A DNA stretch of 42,017 bases from Tissierellia bacterium (GTDB lineage: Bacteria > Bacillota > Clostridia > Tissierellales > Sedimentibacteraceae), in the NCBI GenBank assembly GCA_012843025.1, contig DURT01000058.1, positions 1 to 42,017 on the forward strand, in the 5' to 3' direction. Below the pieces are notes generated by a model. It was not told where the DNA came from. It did no database searches and saw only the letters and a list, made by a program, of their open reading frames with translations. Of this stretch, positions 23,829 to 32,215 are shown piece by piece (the first letter of the stretch is position 1; every line of letters starts with the position of its first letter). The position numbers and the translations under genes were made by a program.

Positions 23829-24920
23829 ATGGAAAGTTTAAATACTAATCAAAAAACATTAGCCTGGTTGAATTCTGCAAGGGGAATTTCCCATGGAAAA
23901 ATATCTAAACTCTTGGAATACTTCGGTTCTCCCAAGGAAATATGGGATAATTTCCAGGATGAAAAAAACAATTTACCATTCTTAAAAGCAGAAACCATAA
24001 GTTATCTATGTAAAAGCAAAAATCATTTTGAAGAAATACTGTTACAAAGGCTTCACAAGGAAAAGGCTCGGATTGTAACTATATATGATAAGGAATATCC
24101 CATTAAATTAAAACAAATTAATGGTTCTCCTTACTTGTTGTATTATAAGGGGTCATTGGAAAATATAAACAATATATCAATTGCAGTGGTAGGCTCTAGG
24201 AAGGCTACTGCATACGGAAAATGGGCTGCTGAAAAGTTCACTAAGGAATTGACTGAAATGGGCGTGAATATAATCAGCGGTTTGGCAGTGGGTATTGACA
24301 CTGTAGCTCATAAGACAGCGTTGAAATTTAGCGGAAGAACTTACGGAATAATAGGCTGTGGAATTAATGTTGTTTATCCAAAGAAAAACGAAGAACTTTT
24401 CAAACAAATATCTATTAGAGGAGGAATAATAACAGAATACCCCTTTGATATGGTGCCTGTTGCTTCTAACTTTCATGATAGAAACAGGATAATAAGCGGC
24501 CTTTCAGATGGTGTATTAGTTATAGAAGCTCAGGAAAGAAGCGGCACCTTGATTACAGCCGGTCATGCTGCAGATCAGGGAAGGGAAATATTTGCAGTTC
24601 CCGGCAATATAGACAGTCTCTACAGCAAGGGAACGAATTCTCTAATTAGAGATGGTGCTAAAATTACAGCTTCTGTCACAGATATAATTGAAGAAATACA
24701 TGGATTGAAGGAAAAAGTAAAAACTCCCCCTATAGATTATAGTAAACTGTCGGCTACAGAACTTATGATAATAAACTCCATAAAAGAAGGAAGGGTTACA
24801 ATTGATGAATTGGAACAAACAACCTCTATAAAAGCAGGCCAGCTTTTAAGTCATTTAACAATATTAGAAATGAAGGGATTTATATCTCAAATCCCAGGGA
24901 ATAGATTTATTCTTAACTGA
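23829..24920 (+). CDS. dprA: DNA-processing protein DprA
   Basis: 363 residues. An N-terminal helix-hairpin-like/SAM-like region is followed by the Rossmann-like core (near 115-290): VVGSRKATAYG, ISGLAVGIDTVAHK, GIINVVYPKKN-type segment, NRIISGLSDGVLVIEA, RSGTLITAGHAADQGREIFAVPG (in short overlapping parts) and GTNSLIRDGA. The C-terminus is a winged-helix domain (TELMIINSIKEGRVTIDEL). DprA loads RecA onto incoming single-stranded DNA in the cytoplasm. GGAGG lies nine bases before ATG, and the start is two bases after comM. Pairing of comM and dprA is common in Firmicutes. Confidence 0.95.
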   Translation: MESLNTNQKTLAWLNSARGISHGKISKLLEYFGSPKEIWDNFQDEKNNLPFLKAETISYLCKSKNHFEEILLQRLHKEKARIVTIYDKEYPIKLKQINGSPYLLYYKGSLENINNISIAVVGSRKATAYGKWAAEKFTKELTEMGVNIISGLAVGIDTVAHKTALKFSGRTYGIIGCGINVVYPKKNEELFKQISIRGGIITEYPFDMVPVASNFHDRNRIISGLSDGVLVIEAQERSGTLITAGHAADQGREIFAVPGNIDSLYSKGTNSLIRDGAKITASVTDIIEEIHGLKEKVKTPPIDYSKLSATELMIINSIKEGRVTIDELEQTTSIKAGQLLSHLTILEMKGFISQIPGNRFILN

Positions 24921-24995
24921 GTAAAAGACATATTTAAAAAGTAGATAGAACAAATTATTTAAATTTATAAAGAAAATCACTATAAGGAGGATAAA

Positions 24996-26378
24996 ATGAT
25001 TAAGGCGAGTGAATATGTAGCATCATTAATTGAAAGAGCAAGGAAGGCTCAGGAAATAGCAGAAGGTTTCGACCAGGAAAGAGTGGATCACTTAACTACA
25101 GCCATAGTATGGAATATAGTAAAACACGAAAATGCCGACAAAATTGCCAAATTAGCAGTGGAAGAAACCCAGTACGGATACTACGATGCAAAATATGCAA
25201 AACTTATGACCAAGCTTAAAGGTGCTCTTCGGGATATGAAGGGCAAAAAAAGCATGGGAATTATAGAAAGAAATGAGGAGAAAGGAATAATCAAGATAGC
25301 CAAGCCTGTGGGAGTAATAGGGGCAATTATTCCCGTAACCAATCCGGAAGCAACTCCCGTATTAAAAGCTGTAATGGCGGTTAAAACAAGAAATGCCATT
25401 GTAATGTCTCCTCATCCAAAGTCAAAGAAAACCAACACTTTTATAGTTAATATAATAAGGGATGTATTAAAAAAATACGGTGCTCCGGAGGACCTGGTAA
25501 TAGGTATTGAAGAACCTACATTGGAAATTTCTAACGAGCTAATGAAACAATGCGACCTGGTACTGGCAACAGGAGGAAGCGGCCTTGTTAAAGCAGCTTA
25601 TACATCTGGAACTCCCGCCTATGGTGTGGGGGTAGGAAATGCCGTTGTAGTAGTGGATGAAACTGCCGATATAAAAGATGCTGCTAATAAAATAATGAGA
25701 AGCAAAACCTTTGACTATGCAACCAGCTGTTCTGCGGAAAATTCATTAGTTATTCAGGAAAGTATCTACGATGAAATGGTAAAAGCATTAACAGAAGAAG
25801 GGGGATATCTTTTAAATGCCGAAGAAAAGGCCTTGATGCAGTCTAAGATGTGGAAAGACGGTGTTTTGGCAAGAGAAATAATAGCTCAGCCTGCAACTAA
25901 GATTGCTGAATTCATAGGTCTGAACATACCTGAAGACAGAAAATTCTTAATGGTGGAAGAAACTAATGTGGGTAGAGAATATCCCTTCTCTGGTGAAAAA
26001 CTTTCAGTTACCATTACACTATATAAATATAAAGAATTCCAGGATGCCATTGATCGGGTAAATGAAATTACCGAATACCAGGGAAAGGGTCACTCCTGTG
26101 GTATACATTCAAGAAATGAAGACCATATTATTGAATATGCATTAAAAACAAAGACTAGCCGTCTGATGGTAAGACAGCCTCAAGCTCTTGCTAACAGCGG
26201 TGCCTGGACAAACGGCATGCCAATGACTCTTAGTTTAGGCTGCGGTACCTGGGGAGGAAATATTTCCAGCGACAATATTACTTGGGAAAAACTACTTAAT
26301 ATAACATGGGTATCCTATCCTATAGAGTCAACCCAGCCAACGGATGAAGAACTGTTTGGGGATGTAATGTACGAATAA
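24996..26378 (+). CDS. Aldehyde dehydrogenase, CoA-acylating type (acetaldehyde or sulfoacetaldehyde dehydrogenase-like)
   Basis: 460 residues of the aldehyde dehydrogenase superfamily, cytoplasmic. IPVTNPEATPVLKAV, ATGGSGLVKAAYTSGTPAYGVG and VGNAVVVVDETAD are typical of the CoA-acylating branch (EutE, AdhE N-terminal half, SauS). The catalytic cysteine is C245 in YATSCSAENS. Unlike EutE there is no N-terminal microcompartment signal, and no shell gene is near. The reaction would be aldehyde + CoA + NAD(P) to acyl-CoA. The substrate is uncertain: overall look favours acetaldehyde or sulfoacetaldehyde. AAGGAGG seven bases upstream supports the start. The neighbour is a small spore gene and nifJ lies beyond, which also makes acetyl-CoA; this may be chance. 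Confidence 0.85.
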   Translation: MIKASEYVASLIERARKAQEIAEGFDQERVDHLTTAIVWNIVKHENADKIAKLAVEETQYGYYDAKYAKLMTKLKGALRDMKGKKSMGIIERNEEKGIIKIAKPVGVIGAIIPVTNPEATPVLKAVMAVKTRNAIVMSPHPKSKKTNTFIVNIIRDVLKKYGAPEDLVIGIEEPTLEISNELMKQCDLVLATGGSGLVKAAYTSGTPAYGVGVGNAVVVVDETADIKDAANKIMRSKTFDYATSCSAENSLVIQESIYDEMVKALTEEGGYLLNAEEKALMQSKMWKDGVLAREIIAQPATKIAEFIGLNIPEDRKFLMVEETNVGREYPFSGEKLSVTITLYKYKEFQDAIDRVNEITEYQGKGHSCGIHSRNEDHIIEYALKTKTSRLMVRQPQALANSGAWTNGMPMTLSLGCGTWGGNISSDNITWEKLLNITWVSYPIESTQPTDEELFGDVMYE

Positions 26379-26388
26379 TAATTCCAGT

Positions 26389-26438
26389 CCTTTGCATTGT
26401 GAATAATGTAGGATAAAAATCAAATAATAATGCAAAGG
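26389..26438 (+). promoter_or_regulatory. Inverted repeat that can mask the ribosome-binding site of the small spore gene
   Basis: CCTTTGCATT at 26389-26398 and AATGCAAAGG at 26429-26438 are perfectly complementary over ten bases around a 30-base loop. The 3' arm covers most of AAAGGAG, the Shine-Dalgarno site for the gene starting at 26449. Confidence 0.5.
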
Positions 26439-26448
26439 AGAGATTGAA

Positions 26449-26616
26449 ATGGCAAAGAACAAATACAAAGAAAAACATATGGCAAAACCCATAGAAAACC
26501 ATGATACTGCTGCCTGGGCAAATCAGGGAAGGTTAAAAGCAGTATCCAAAGTTAACTTACCTACAGAAGAACAAGTAAGAAATGCAAAAGAGCATGTAGA
26601 TGCAAATCAAAAGTAA
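26449..26616 (+). CDS. Small DUF3787-type spore surface protein
   Basis: A 55-residue protein, MAKNKYKEKHMAKPIENHD followed by TAAWANQGRLKAVSKVNLP and ending in EEQVRNAKEHVDANQK. The HDTAAW core, the VSKV-LPxEEQV segment and AKExVDxN are how I know the DUF3787 family (CDIF630_02480-type spore surface proteins of Clostridia). There is no signal peptide or membrane segment, as expected for a protein assembled onto the spore from the mother cell. AAAGGAG lies about eight bases before ATG, within an inverted repeat that could hide it. The stop codon sits inside the terminator shared with nifJ. The function beyond spore association is unknown. Confidence 0.85.
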   Translation: MAKNKYKEKHMAKPIENHDTAAWANQGRLKAVSKVNLPTEEQVRNAKEHVDANQK

Positions 26617-26642
26617 AGGAAGGCGCAGCCTTCCTTTACTTT
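26610..26642. terminator. Bidirectional terminator between the spore gene and nifJ
   Basis: A perfect 15-base stem (26610-26624 with 26628-26642) closes a three-base loop. It contains the stop codon of the small spore gene and overlaps the stop codon of nifJ on the other strand, so it serves both convergent transcripts. Confidence 0.85.
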
Positions 26643-29600
26643 ATAGTACGTGGTGTTCTGAAAGATTCTTATACTTCCTGTACCTTTCCTCTGCATGCTT
26701 ACTTGAGATTTCATACATTTCATCGGCAATTTCAGGGAAGGTGTTCATTAGCTGGGAATAACGAATTTCGCCCTTAATGAATTCTATATAATCTTCTTTA
26801 GGTTCTTTAGAATCTAAAATAAATGGATTCTTACCTTCCTTCTTTAAATCTGGATTATATCTGTACAGGTGCCAGTATCCTGATTCTACAGCCTTCTTTT
26901 CCTCTTCAATACTGGTTCCCATACCCGTTTTAATACCGTGGTTTATACATGGTGAGTAAGCAATAATTAAAGATGGACCTTTGTAGTTTTCCGCTTCCTT
27001 TATAGCTTTTATGGTATGGTTCATATCAGCACCCATTGCAATTTGTGTTACATATACATAACCATAGGTCATAGCTATAAGACCTAAGTCCTTTTTCCTG
27101 ATTTTCTTTCCAGCTGCGGCAAATTTAGCTACGGCAGCAGCAGGAGTAGACTTGGAACATTGGCCTCCAGTATTGGAGTATACTTCAGTATCCATTACTA
27201 AAATATTTATGTCTTCTCCTGAAGCCAAAACATGGTCCAAACCACCGTAACCTATATCGTAAGCCCAGCCATCTCCCCCAAAAGCCCAGACAGACTTTTT
27301 AATTAAATGATCCTTTAGCTTAATAATTTCCTGTATAGTTTCATTTGAACTGTTTTTATTTTTTTCTAACAAGGGAAGAATAGTTTCTGTTGCTTTCTTG
27401 GAACCTTCTCCATCATGGAAGTTATCAAGCAAATCATTAAAGGCAGATTTTAAATCATCACTAATAGAGGATTTAATAGCTTCCTTCATTAAGGATGCAA
27501 GTTTTTCTCTTTGTTGCTTTACTCCTATCTGCAGTCCTAATCCGAATTCTGCAGCATCTTCAAATAGGGGATTAATCCACGCAGGACCTCGTCCTTCTGC
27601 ATTTGTGGAATATGGCATGGAAGGTGCCGATGCACCGTAGATAGAGGAACAACCTGTTGCATTGGAAATCATCATTCTGTCACCAAATAACTGGGTTATT
27701 AATTTAATGTAAGGAGTTTCACCACAACCGGGACAGGCACCGCTGAATTCCATTAAAGGCCTTAAAAATTGGCTACCTTTAACAGTGTATTTATTCATAA
27801 CATTTTCTTTTGGTTTTACTGTCATGGCAAATTCCCAATTTTCAGATTCCATTTCCATTTCATGCTCTGCAGGCTTCATAATTAAAGCCTTTCCTTTAGC
27901 AGGGCATATGTCAGCACAGTTAGCACACCCGGTACAGTCCATAGGTGAAACCTGAATTCTCCAGCTATATTTTTCAAGTCCCTTTCCTATAGCTTTTGTA
28001 GTTTTAAAGGTGTCTGGTTTTCTTTTTTCTTCCTCCTCATCCAATAAGAAAGGTCTTATAGTGGCATGGGGACAAACATAGGAACACCTACCGCACTGAA
28101 TACACTTATCAATTTGCCATTCAGGCACCATGGGTGCAATACCTCGTTTTTCATAGGCAGTGGTACCGGAAGGGAACGTACCGTCTTCCATTCCTTTAAA
28201 AGCACTTACAGGAAGTTCATCTCCTTCATTTCTTGCCATTACTCGCTGAATATTTTTTACAAAATCCGGCTCATCTTTAATAGCTAGGTCTTCTTCCTCA
28301 GCCTCAGCCCAATGAGAAGGTACCTTAACTTTTACTATAGCATCTATGGATTTATCTACTGCACTTTTATTTTTTTCCACTATATCGGAGCCTTTTTTTC
28401 CATACATAGTTTCAATGTCATTTTTCAAATAATTTAAAGCATCTTCTACAGGCAATACATTGGCTAGTTTGAAAAATACCGACTGCATTACCATATTTAT
28501 TCTGTTTCCAAGGCCTATCTTCGATGCAATTTCCATTGCATCGATAATATAAAAGTTTATATTATTTTTTGCTATATATTTTTTTATAGGTGCAGGTAGT
28601 CTTTCTTCTAATTCCTTTTCTTTCCAAGGGCAGTTCAGTACAAAAGTACCGCCTTTTTTCAATCCTTTAAGCATATCGTAATTATATAAAAAGGACTTGT
28701 TGTGACATGCAACATAGTCAGCATTATACACTAGATAGGAAGAATCTATTGGTTCCCTTCCAAATCTTAAATGGGAAATGGTAGTTCCTCCGGACTTTTT
28801 ACTGTCATAGGAAAAATATCCCTGAACATATAGCTCTGTATTGTCTCCAATAATTTTAATTGCCGTTTTGTTAGCTCCCACTGTACCGTCGGAACCTAAA
28901 CCGTAGATACGACAACTTATGGTACCTTCGGGAGTGGTGTCAATTATATCTTTTTCAGGAAGAGATGTATTTGTTACATCATCAACTATTCCTATGGTGA
29001 AATTATCCTTGGGCTCACTTTGCTTTAAATTATCAAAGACTGCAATTATTTGAGAAGGTCTGGTATCCTTTGATGAAAGACCGTACCTTCCTCCTACGAT
29101 AAGGGGAGGATTATCATAACATTTATAGGCTTTAACTACATCTAAGTAGAGAGGTTCTCCTGGTGATCCTGGTTCCTTAGTCCTGTCTAATACGGCAATT
29201 TTTTTAACTGTTGGGGGAATTGCCTTTAATAAATGTTCTTCTGAAAAAGGTCTGTATAAATGAACTATAACAAGGCCAACTTTTTCTCCCTTGGTTCTTA
29301 AATAATTTATTGTTTCTTTTATTGTGTTGGTCACAGAACCCATTGCAATAATAAGATGTTCAGCATCTTTATCTCCGTAATACTCAAACAGCTTATATTT
29401 TCTGCCAGTTATTTCTCCCAATTTATCCATGTTGGACTGGACAATATTTGGCACTTCCAGGAAAAATGGATTTTGACTTTCCCTTTGCTGGAAATAAATA
29501 TCCGGATTTTGAGCAGTACCTCTTATTACTGGATGTTCAGGATTTAATGCCCTATTTCTGAATTCTCCCAAGGCTTTGTAATCAACTAATTTTTTTATGT

Positions 29601-30165
29601 CTTCATAATCGACTTTTTCAATTTTTTGTATTTCATGAGAAGTTCTGAATCCATCGAAAAAATGAATGAAGGGTATTCTTGCTTGAATCGCTGACAAATG
29701 GGCAATTATTCCCAAATCCATTGCCTCCTGCACATTTGAAGATGCAAGAAGGGATACCCCTGTTTGACGGCAGGCCATTACATCCTGATGATCCCCGTAA
29801 ATGGACAGGGCATGAGTTGCAATTGCTCTCGCTGCTACGTGTAAAACTCCCGGCAGCAGTTCTCCTGCCATTTTATACAAGTTGGGAATCATTAAAAGTA
29901 ATCCCTGGGAAGCGGTATAAGTACTTGATAAAACTCCAGACTGCAAGGCACCTCTCATAGTACCTACAGCACCTGCTTCCGACTGCATTTCGATTACCTT
30001 TACTTCCTGGCCGAAAATATTTTTTTTACCGTGGGCAGACCACTCATCAACTTCCTCCGCCATGGGAGTTGATGGAGTAATAGGAAAAATGGAAGCTACT
30101 TCTGTGAAAGCGTATGATGCATAAGCTGCAGCTTTGTTTCCATCCATTGACTCAAATTTATTCAT
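26641..30165 (-). CDS. nifJ: Pyruvate:ferredoxin (flavodoxin) oxidoreductase, single-chain
   Basis: 1174 residues, the usual size of the one-subunit enzyme that converts pyruvate and CoA to acetyl-CoA and CO2 while reducing ferredoxin, the central step of anaerobic fermentation. In order: pyrimidine-binding and transketolase-like domains (FPITPSTPMAEEVDEW, EMQSEAGAVG), the gamma-like domain, an inserted ferredoxin domain with CIQCGRCSYVCP near 687 and CTGCANCADICP near 742, and the thiamine-diphosphate domain with CPGCGE near 807 and GGDGWAYDIGYGGLDH. The start is ATG 30165 with GGGAG seven bases upstream; a TTG six bases earlier overlaps the spacer. It is a single-gene unit, convergent with the spore gene and divergent from the GntR operon. 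Confidence 0.96.
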   Translation of the reverse strand: MNKFESMDGNKAAAYASYAFTEVASIFPITPSTPMAEEVDEWSAHGKKNIFGQEVKVIEMQSEAGAVGTMRGALQSGVLSSTYTASQGLLLMIPNLYKMAGELLPGVLHVAARAIATHALSIYGDHQDVMACRQTGVSLLASSNVQEAMDLGIIAHLSAIQARIPFIHFFDGFRTSHEIQKIEKVDYEDIKKLVDYKALGEFRNRALNPEHPVIRGTAQNPDIYFQQRESQNPFFLEVPNIVQSNMDKLGEITGRKYKLFEYYGDKDAEHLIIAMGSVTNTIKETINYLRTKGEKVGLVIVHLYRPFSEEHLLKAIPPTVKKIAVLDRTKEPGSPGEPLYLDVVKAYKCYDNPPLIVGGRYGLSSKDTRPSQIIAVFDNLKQSEPKDNFTIGIVDDVTNTSLPEKDIIDTTPEGTISCRIYGLGSDGTVGANKTAIKIIGDNTELYVQGYFSYDSKKSGGTTISHLRFGREPIDSSYLVYNADYVACHNKSFLYNYDMLKGLKKGGTFVLNCPWKEKELEERLPAPIKKYIAKNNINFYIIDAMEIASKIGLGNRINMVMQSVFFKLANVLPVEDALNYLKNDIETMYGKKGSDIVEKNKSAVDKSIDAIVKVKVPSHWAEAEEEDLAIKDEPDFVKNIQRVMARNEGDELPVSAFKGMEDGTFPSGTTAYEKRGIAPMVPEWQIDKCIQCGRCSYVCPHATIRPFLLDEEEEKRKPDTFKTTKAIGKGLEKYSWRIQVSPMDCTGCANCADICPAKGKALIMKPAEHEMEMESENWEFAMTVKPKENVMNKYTVKGSQFLRPLMEFSGACPGCGETPYIKLITQLFGDRMMISNATGCSSIYGASAPSMPYSTNAEGRGPAWINPLFEDAAEFGLGLQIGVKQQREKLASLMKEAIKSSISDDLKSAFNDLLDNFHDGEGSKKATETILPLLEKNKNSSNETIQEIIKLKDHLIKKSVWAFGGDGWAYDIGYGGLDHVLASGEDINILVMDTEVYSNTGGQCSKSTPAAAVAKFAAAGKKIRKKDLGLIAMTYGYVYVTQIAMGADMNHTIKAIKEAENYKGPSLIIAYSPCINHGIKTGMGTSIEEEKKAVESGYWHLYRYNPDLKKEGKNPFILDSKEPKEDYIEFIKGEIRYSQLMNTFPEIADEMYEISSKHAEERYRKYKNLSEHHVL

Positions 30166-30351
30166 AAACAATTCTCCCTTTTCTATTTTTAAAATAGTTT
30201 TTCCTGCACGTATATAAATATTCCAATTAAGAAGTATAAGGAAATCTTTATCATTATTTTGGCATGAGGTTCTATTAAATATTATTGAATTGGAACATAA
30301 TCAAATGTGTTCATCATAAAGCAAACGGTATAATGTCGGACAAACTAATAT

Positions 30352-30365
30352 AATTGTTGACAATT
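30352..30365. promoter_or_regulatory. Palindromic operator candidate for the GntR regulator
   Basis: AATTGT and ACAATT flank a TG centre, giving TTGTnnACAA, a shape used by FCD-type GntR regulators. It overlaps the -35 box of the regulator's own promoter, the usual position for autorepression. Confidence 0.5.
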
Positions 30366-30385
30366 TTAGATGAAAACGATATACT
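30357..30385 (+). promoter_or_regulatory. Promoter of the GntR catabolic operon
   Basis: TTGACA at 30357-30362 and TATACT at 30380-30385 with a 17-base spacer, about 34 bases before the start codon. Confidence 0.85.
30371..30384. promoter_or_regulatory. cre-like site over the -10 region of the GntR operon
   Basis: TGAAAACGATATAC matches 12 of 14 positions of the CcpA site TGWAANCGNTNWCA; the last two bases differ. Binding here would block the promoter during growth on preferred sugars. Confidence 0.4.
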
Positions 30386-30418
30386 ATAGAAATAGTTTCA
30401 ACAGAAAAGGGTGAGATA

Positions 30419-31108
30419 TTGGAGAAAATTCATATTAATAGTATTGAGCGGTCAAGTATGGTGACAAGTGTCTTAAATAAAATGCGATTTAAAATTCTTA
30501 CAGAAAAACATACTGAAGACTATATGTTGACCGAAATAGCCTTAGCTAAAGAATATAATGTGTCAAGAGGTTCTATAAGAACAGCATTGCAAGTTTTAGA
30601 AAACGAGGGGCTAATAACTACTTTATCAAATGGAAGAAAACAAATTAAATGTATAACTGAAAAATATATAAAGGATTTGTATGATGTTAGGAGAATGCTA
30701 GAATGTAAAGCAGCAAATATTCTAATTTCTAAAAAAAATGTACGTTATTCTGTTTTAGCAAAATCTATAGAAGATTTTAATTCTATTGAAAATGAAAATG
30801 AGGATGTTCTTCGTAAAGAAAGAAGTAAAATTAATACTAGATTTCATCGTGCTCTTTTTGAACTTTCAGATAACAGATCTTTACTTCAATGTTGGACAAC
30901 CATTGAACCTATTATTGAAACTATGGCAGATTTAAATTCTGCTATAAATGATGCGAAAGAACAACATAAAAATTTATATATAAACAAACACGTTGAATTA
31001 TTTGATTTAATTATTAAAAGAGATAAATCTATCGAGCAATGTTTGATACAGCATATTAATGATGCTGAAGAAGAAACATTAAGAGGTTTAAAAGTTTGGC
31101 GTGTTTAA
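30419..31108 (+). CDS. GntR-family transcriptional regulator, FCD (FadR) subfamily
   Basis: 229 residues. An N-terminal winged helix-turn-helix (LTEIALAKEYNVSRGSIRTALQVLENEGLI, residues about 34-63, quoted in parts) precedes an all-helical FCD effector domain (DLYDVRRMLE, NTRFHRALFELSDNRSLLQ, KHVELFDLI, HINDAEE) that usually binds an organic acid through histidine-held metal. The probable start is TTG 30419 with AAGGGTGAG upstream; the next in-frame ATG (residue 14) would still keep the HTH. As the first gene of the operon, with a palindrome on its own -35 box, it most likely represses the following dehydrogenase, kinase and aldolase genes until a sugar acid appears. Confidence 0.88.
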   Translation: MEKIHINSIERSSMVTSVLNKMRFKILTEKHTEDYMLTEIALAKEYNVSRGSIRTALQVLENEGLITTLSNGRKQIKCITEKYIKDLYDVRRMLECKAANILISKKNVRYSVLAKSIEDFNSIENENEDVLRKERSKINTRFHRALFELSDNRSLLQCWTTIEPIIETMADLNSAINDAKEQHKNLYINKHVELFDLIIKRDKSIEQCLIQHINDAEEETLRGLKVWRV

Positions 31109-31156
31109 TGTTGTTAGTAACACAATAAATTATATATCATAATAATGGAGGCTTAT

Positions 31157-32140
31157 ATGAAAAAATTTGTAATGGTTGACAGCCATACCCTTGCAGGTAC
31201 TGATTTTAGTCCTGAGCTTAATCTTTTATCAGAAAATGGTATAGAATGTGTATTAGCTGAATGTAAGACTGAATCAGAAATTATTGAGGCAGTGAAAGAT
31301 GCTGATGGTATTGGACTAAACTATTCACCCATAACTAGAAATGTAATTTCTCATATGGAAAAGTGCAAAGTTATAGTTCGATATGGTATAGGATATGATG
31401 TTGTAGATGTAGAAGCTGCCACAGAAAAAGGAATTGCTGTTTGCAACCTACCTGATTATTGTGTTGATGAAGTTGCAACCCATGCTATGGCACTTATTCT
31501 TGATACATCCAGAAAAACAACACTATTTGATAAATCCGTAAGAAGAGGGATTTGGGATAGTGAATATGGATATAAAATGCGCAGATTAAGTGAATTGACT
31601 TTGGGTTTAATCGGTTTTGGGAATACAGCTCGAAAGCTTAGTCATTACGCCAAAGCTTTTGATATGAATATAATTGTTAATGACCCATACGCTCCACAGG
31701 GTGTATTTGACGAATATGGAGTTAAAGGTGTGAACATAGATGAGCTATTTAAAGATGCAGATATAATATCAATTCATATTCCATTGAATGATGATACAAA
31801 GCATTTTATTAACAAAGAAACAATAAGTAAAATGAAAGATGGTGTAATAATAATAAATACTGCAAGGGGACCCATAATTAAGATTGACGATTTGCTAGAT
31901 GCTTTAGATAGCGGTAAGATTCGTGCTGCTGGTTTAGATGTTGTTGAAAATGAACCAATAACAGATCCTAGTAGCAGAGTATTAAATTATGAAAATTTAG
32001 TTATAACCCCTCATGCTGCATATAACTCTGTTGAGGCTTCCATAAACCAGCACACAATGGTTGCAGAGACGGCAGTTCAAGTATTGAACGGAAAAATGCC
32101 ACATAATGTGGTTAATAGGAAACAGTTGTTGAACAATTGA
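31157..32140 (+). CDS. D-isomer-specific 2-hydroxyacid dehydrogenase (CtBP-like)
   Basis: 327 residues. NAD-binding motif GFGNTAR, catalytic arginine in NTARGPI, glutamate in VVENEP and histidine in TPHAAYN give the full 2-hydroxyacid dehydrogenase set; IVRYGIGYDVVDVEAATEKGIAVCN is the family signature preceding them. It would interconvert a 2-hydroxy acid and a 2-oxo acid with NAD(P)H in the cytoplasm. It lacks the ACT domain of SerA. ATG 31157 has GGAGG five bases upstream; ATG 31145 lies before that site and is rejected. The context is a GntR regulator, a sugar kinase and an HpcH/HpaI aldolase, so the substrate is probably a sugar acid or the aldolase product rather than phosphoglycerate. 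Confidence 0.85.
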   Translation: MKKFVMVDSHTLAGTDFSPELNLLSENGIECVLAECKTESEIIEAVKDADGIGLNYSPITRNVISHMEKCKVIVRYGIGYDVVDVEAATEKGIAVCNLPDYCVDEVATHAMALILDTSRKTTLFDKSVRRGIWDSEYGYKMRRLSELTLGLIGFGNTARKLSHYAKAFDMNIIVNDPYAPQGVFDEYGVKGVNIDELFKDADIISIHIPLNDDTKHFINKETISKMKDGVIIINTARGPIIKIDDLLDALDSGKIRAAGLDVVENEPITDPSSRVLNYENLVITPHAAYNSVEASINQHTMVAETAVQVLNGKMPHNVVNRKQLLNN

Positions 32141-32215
32141 TTCTAAATAATATTATGATTAAACTGAAGTCAGTTTGATATTCAATACATGAAAAGAAAA
32201 ACAGGAGTAATATAG

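Noticed and set aside
26641..30165. Open frames on the plus strand opposite nifJ
   Set aside because: They lack ribosome-binding sites and lie opposite a full-length conserved enzyme; they are frame shadows.
30172..30351. Clear promoter for nifJ
   Set aside because: The 180 bases are AT-rich with several partial boxes on the minus strand, but none is convincing enough to report.
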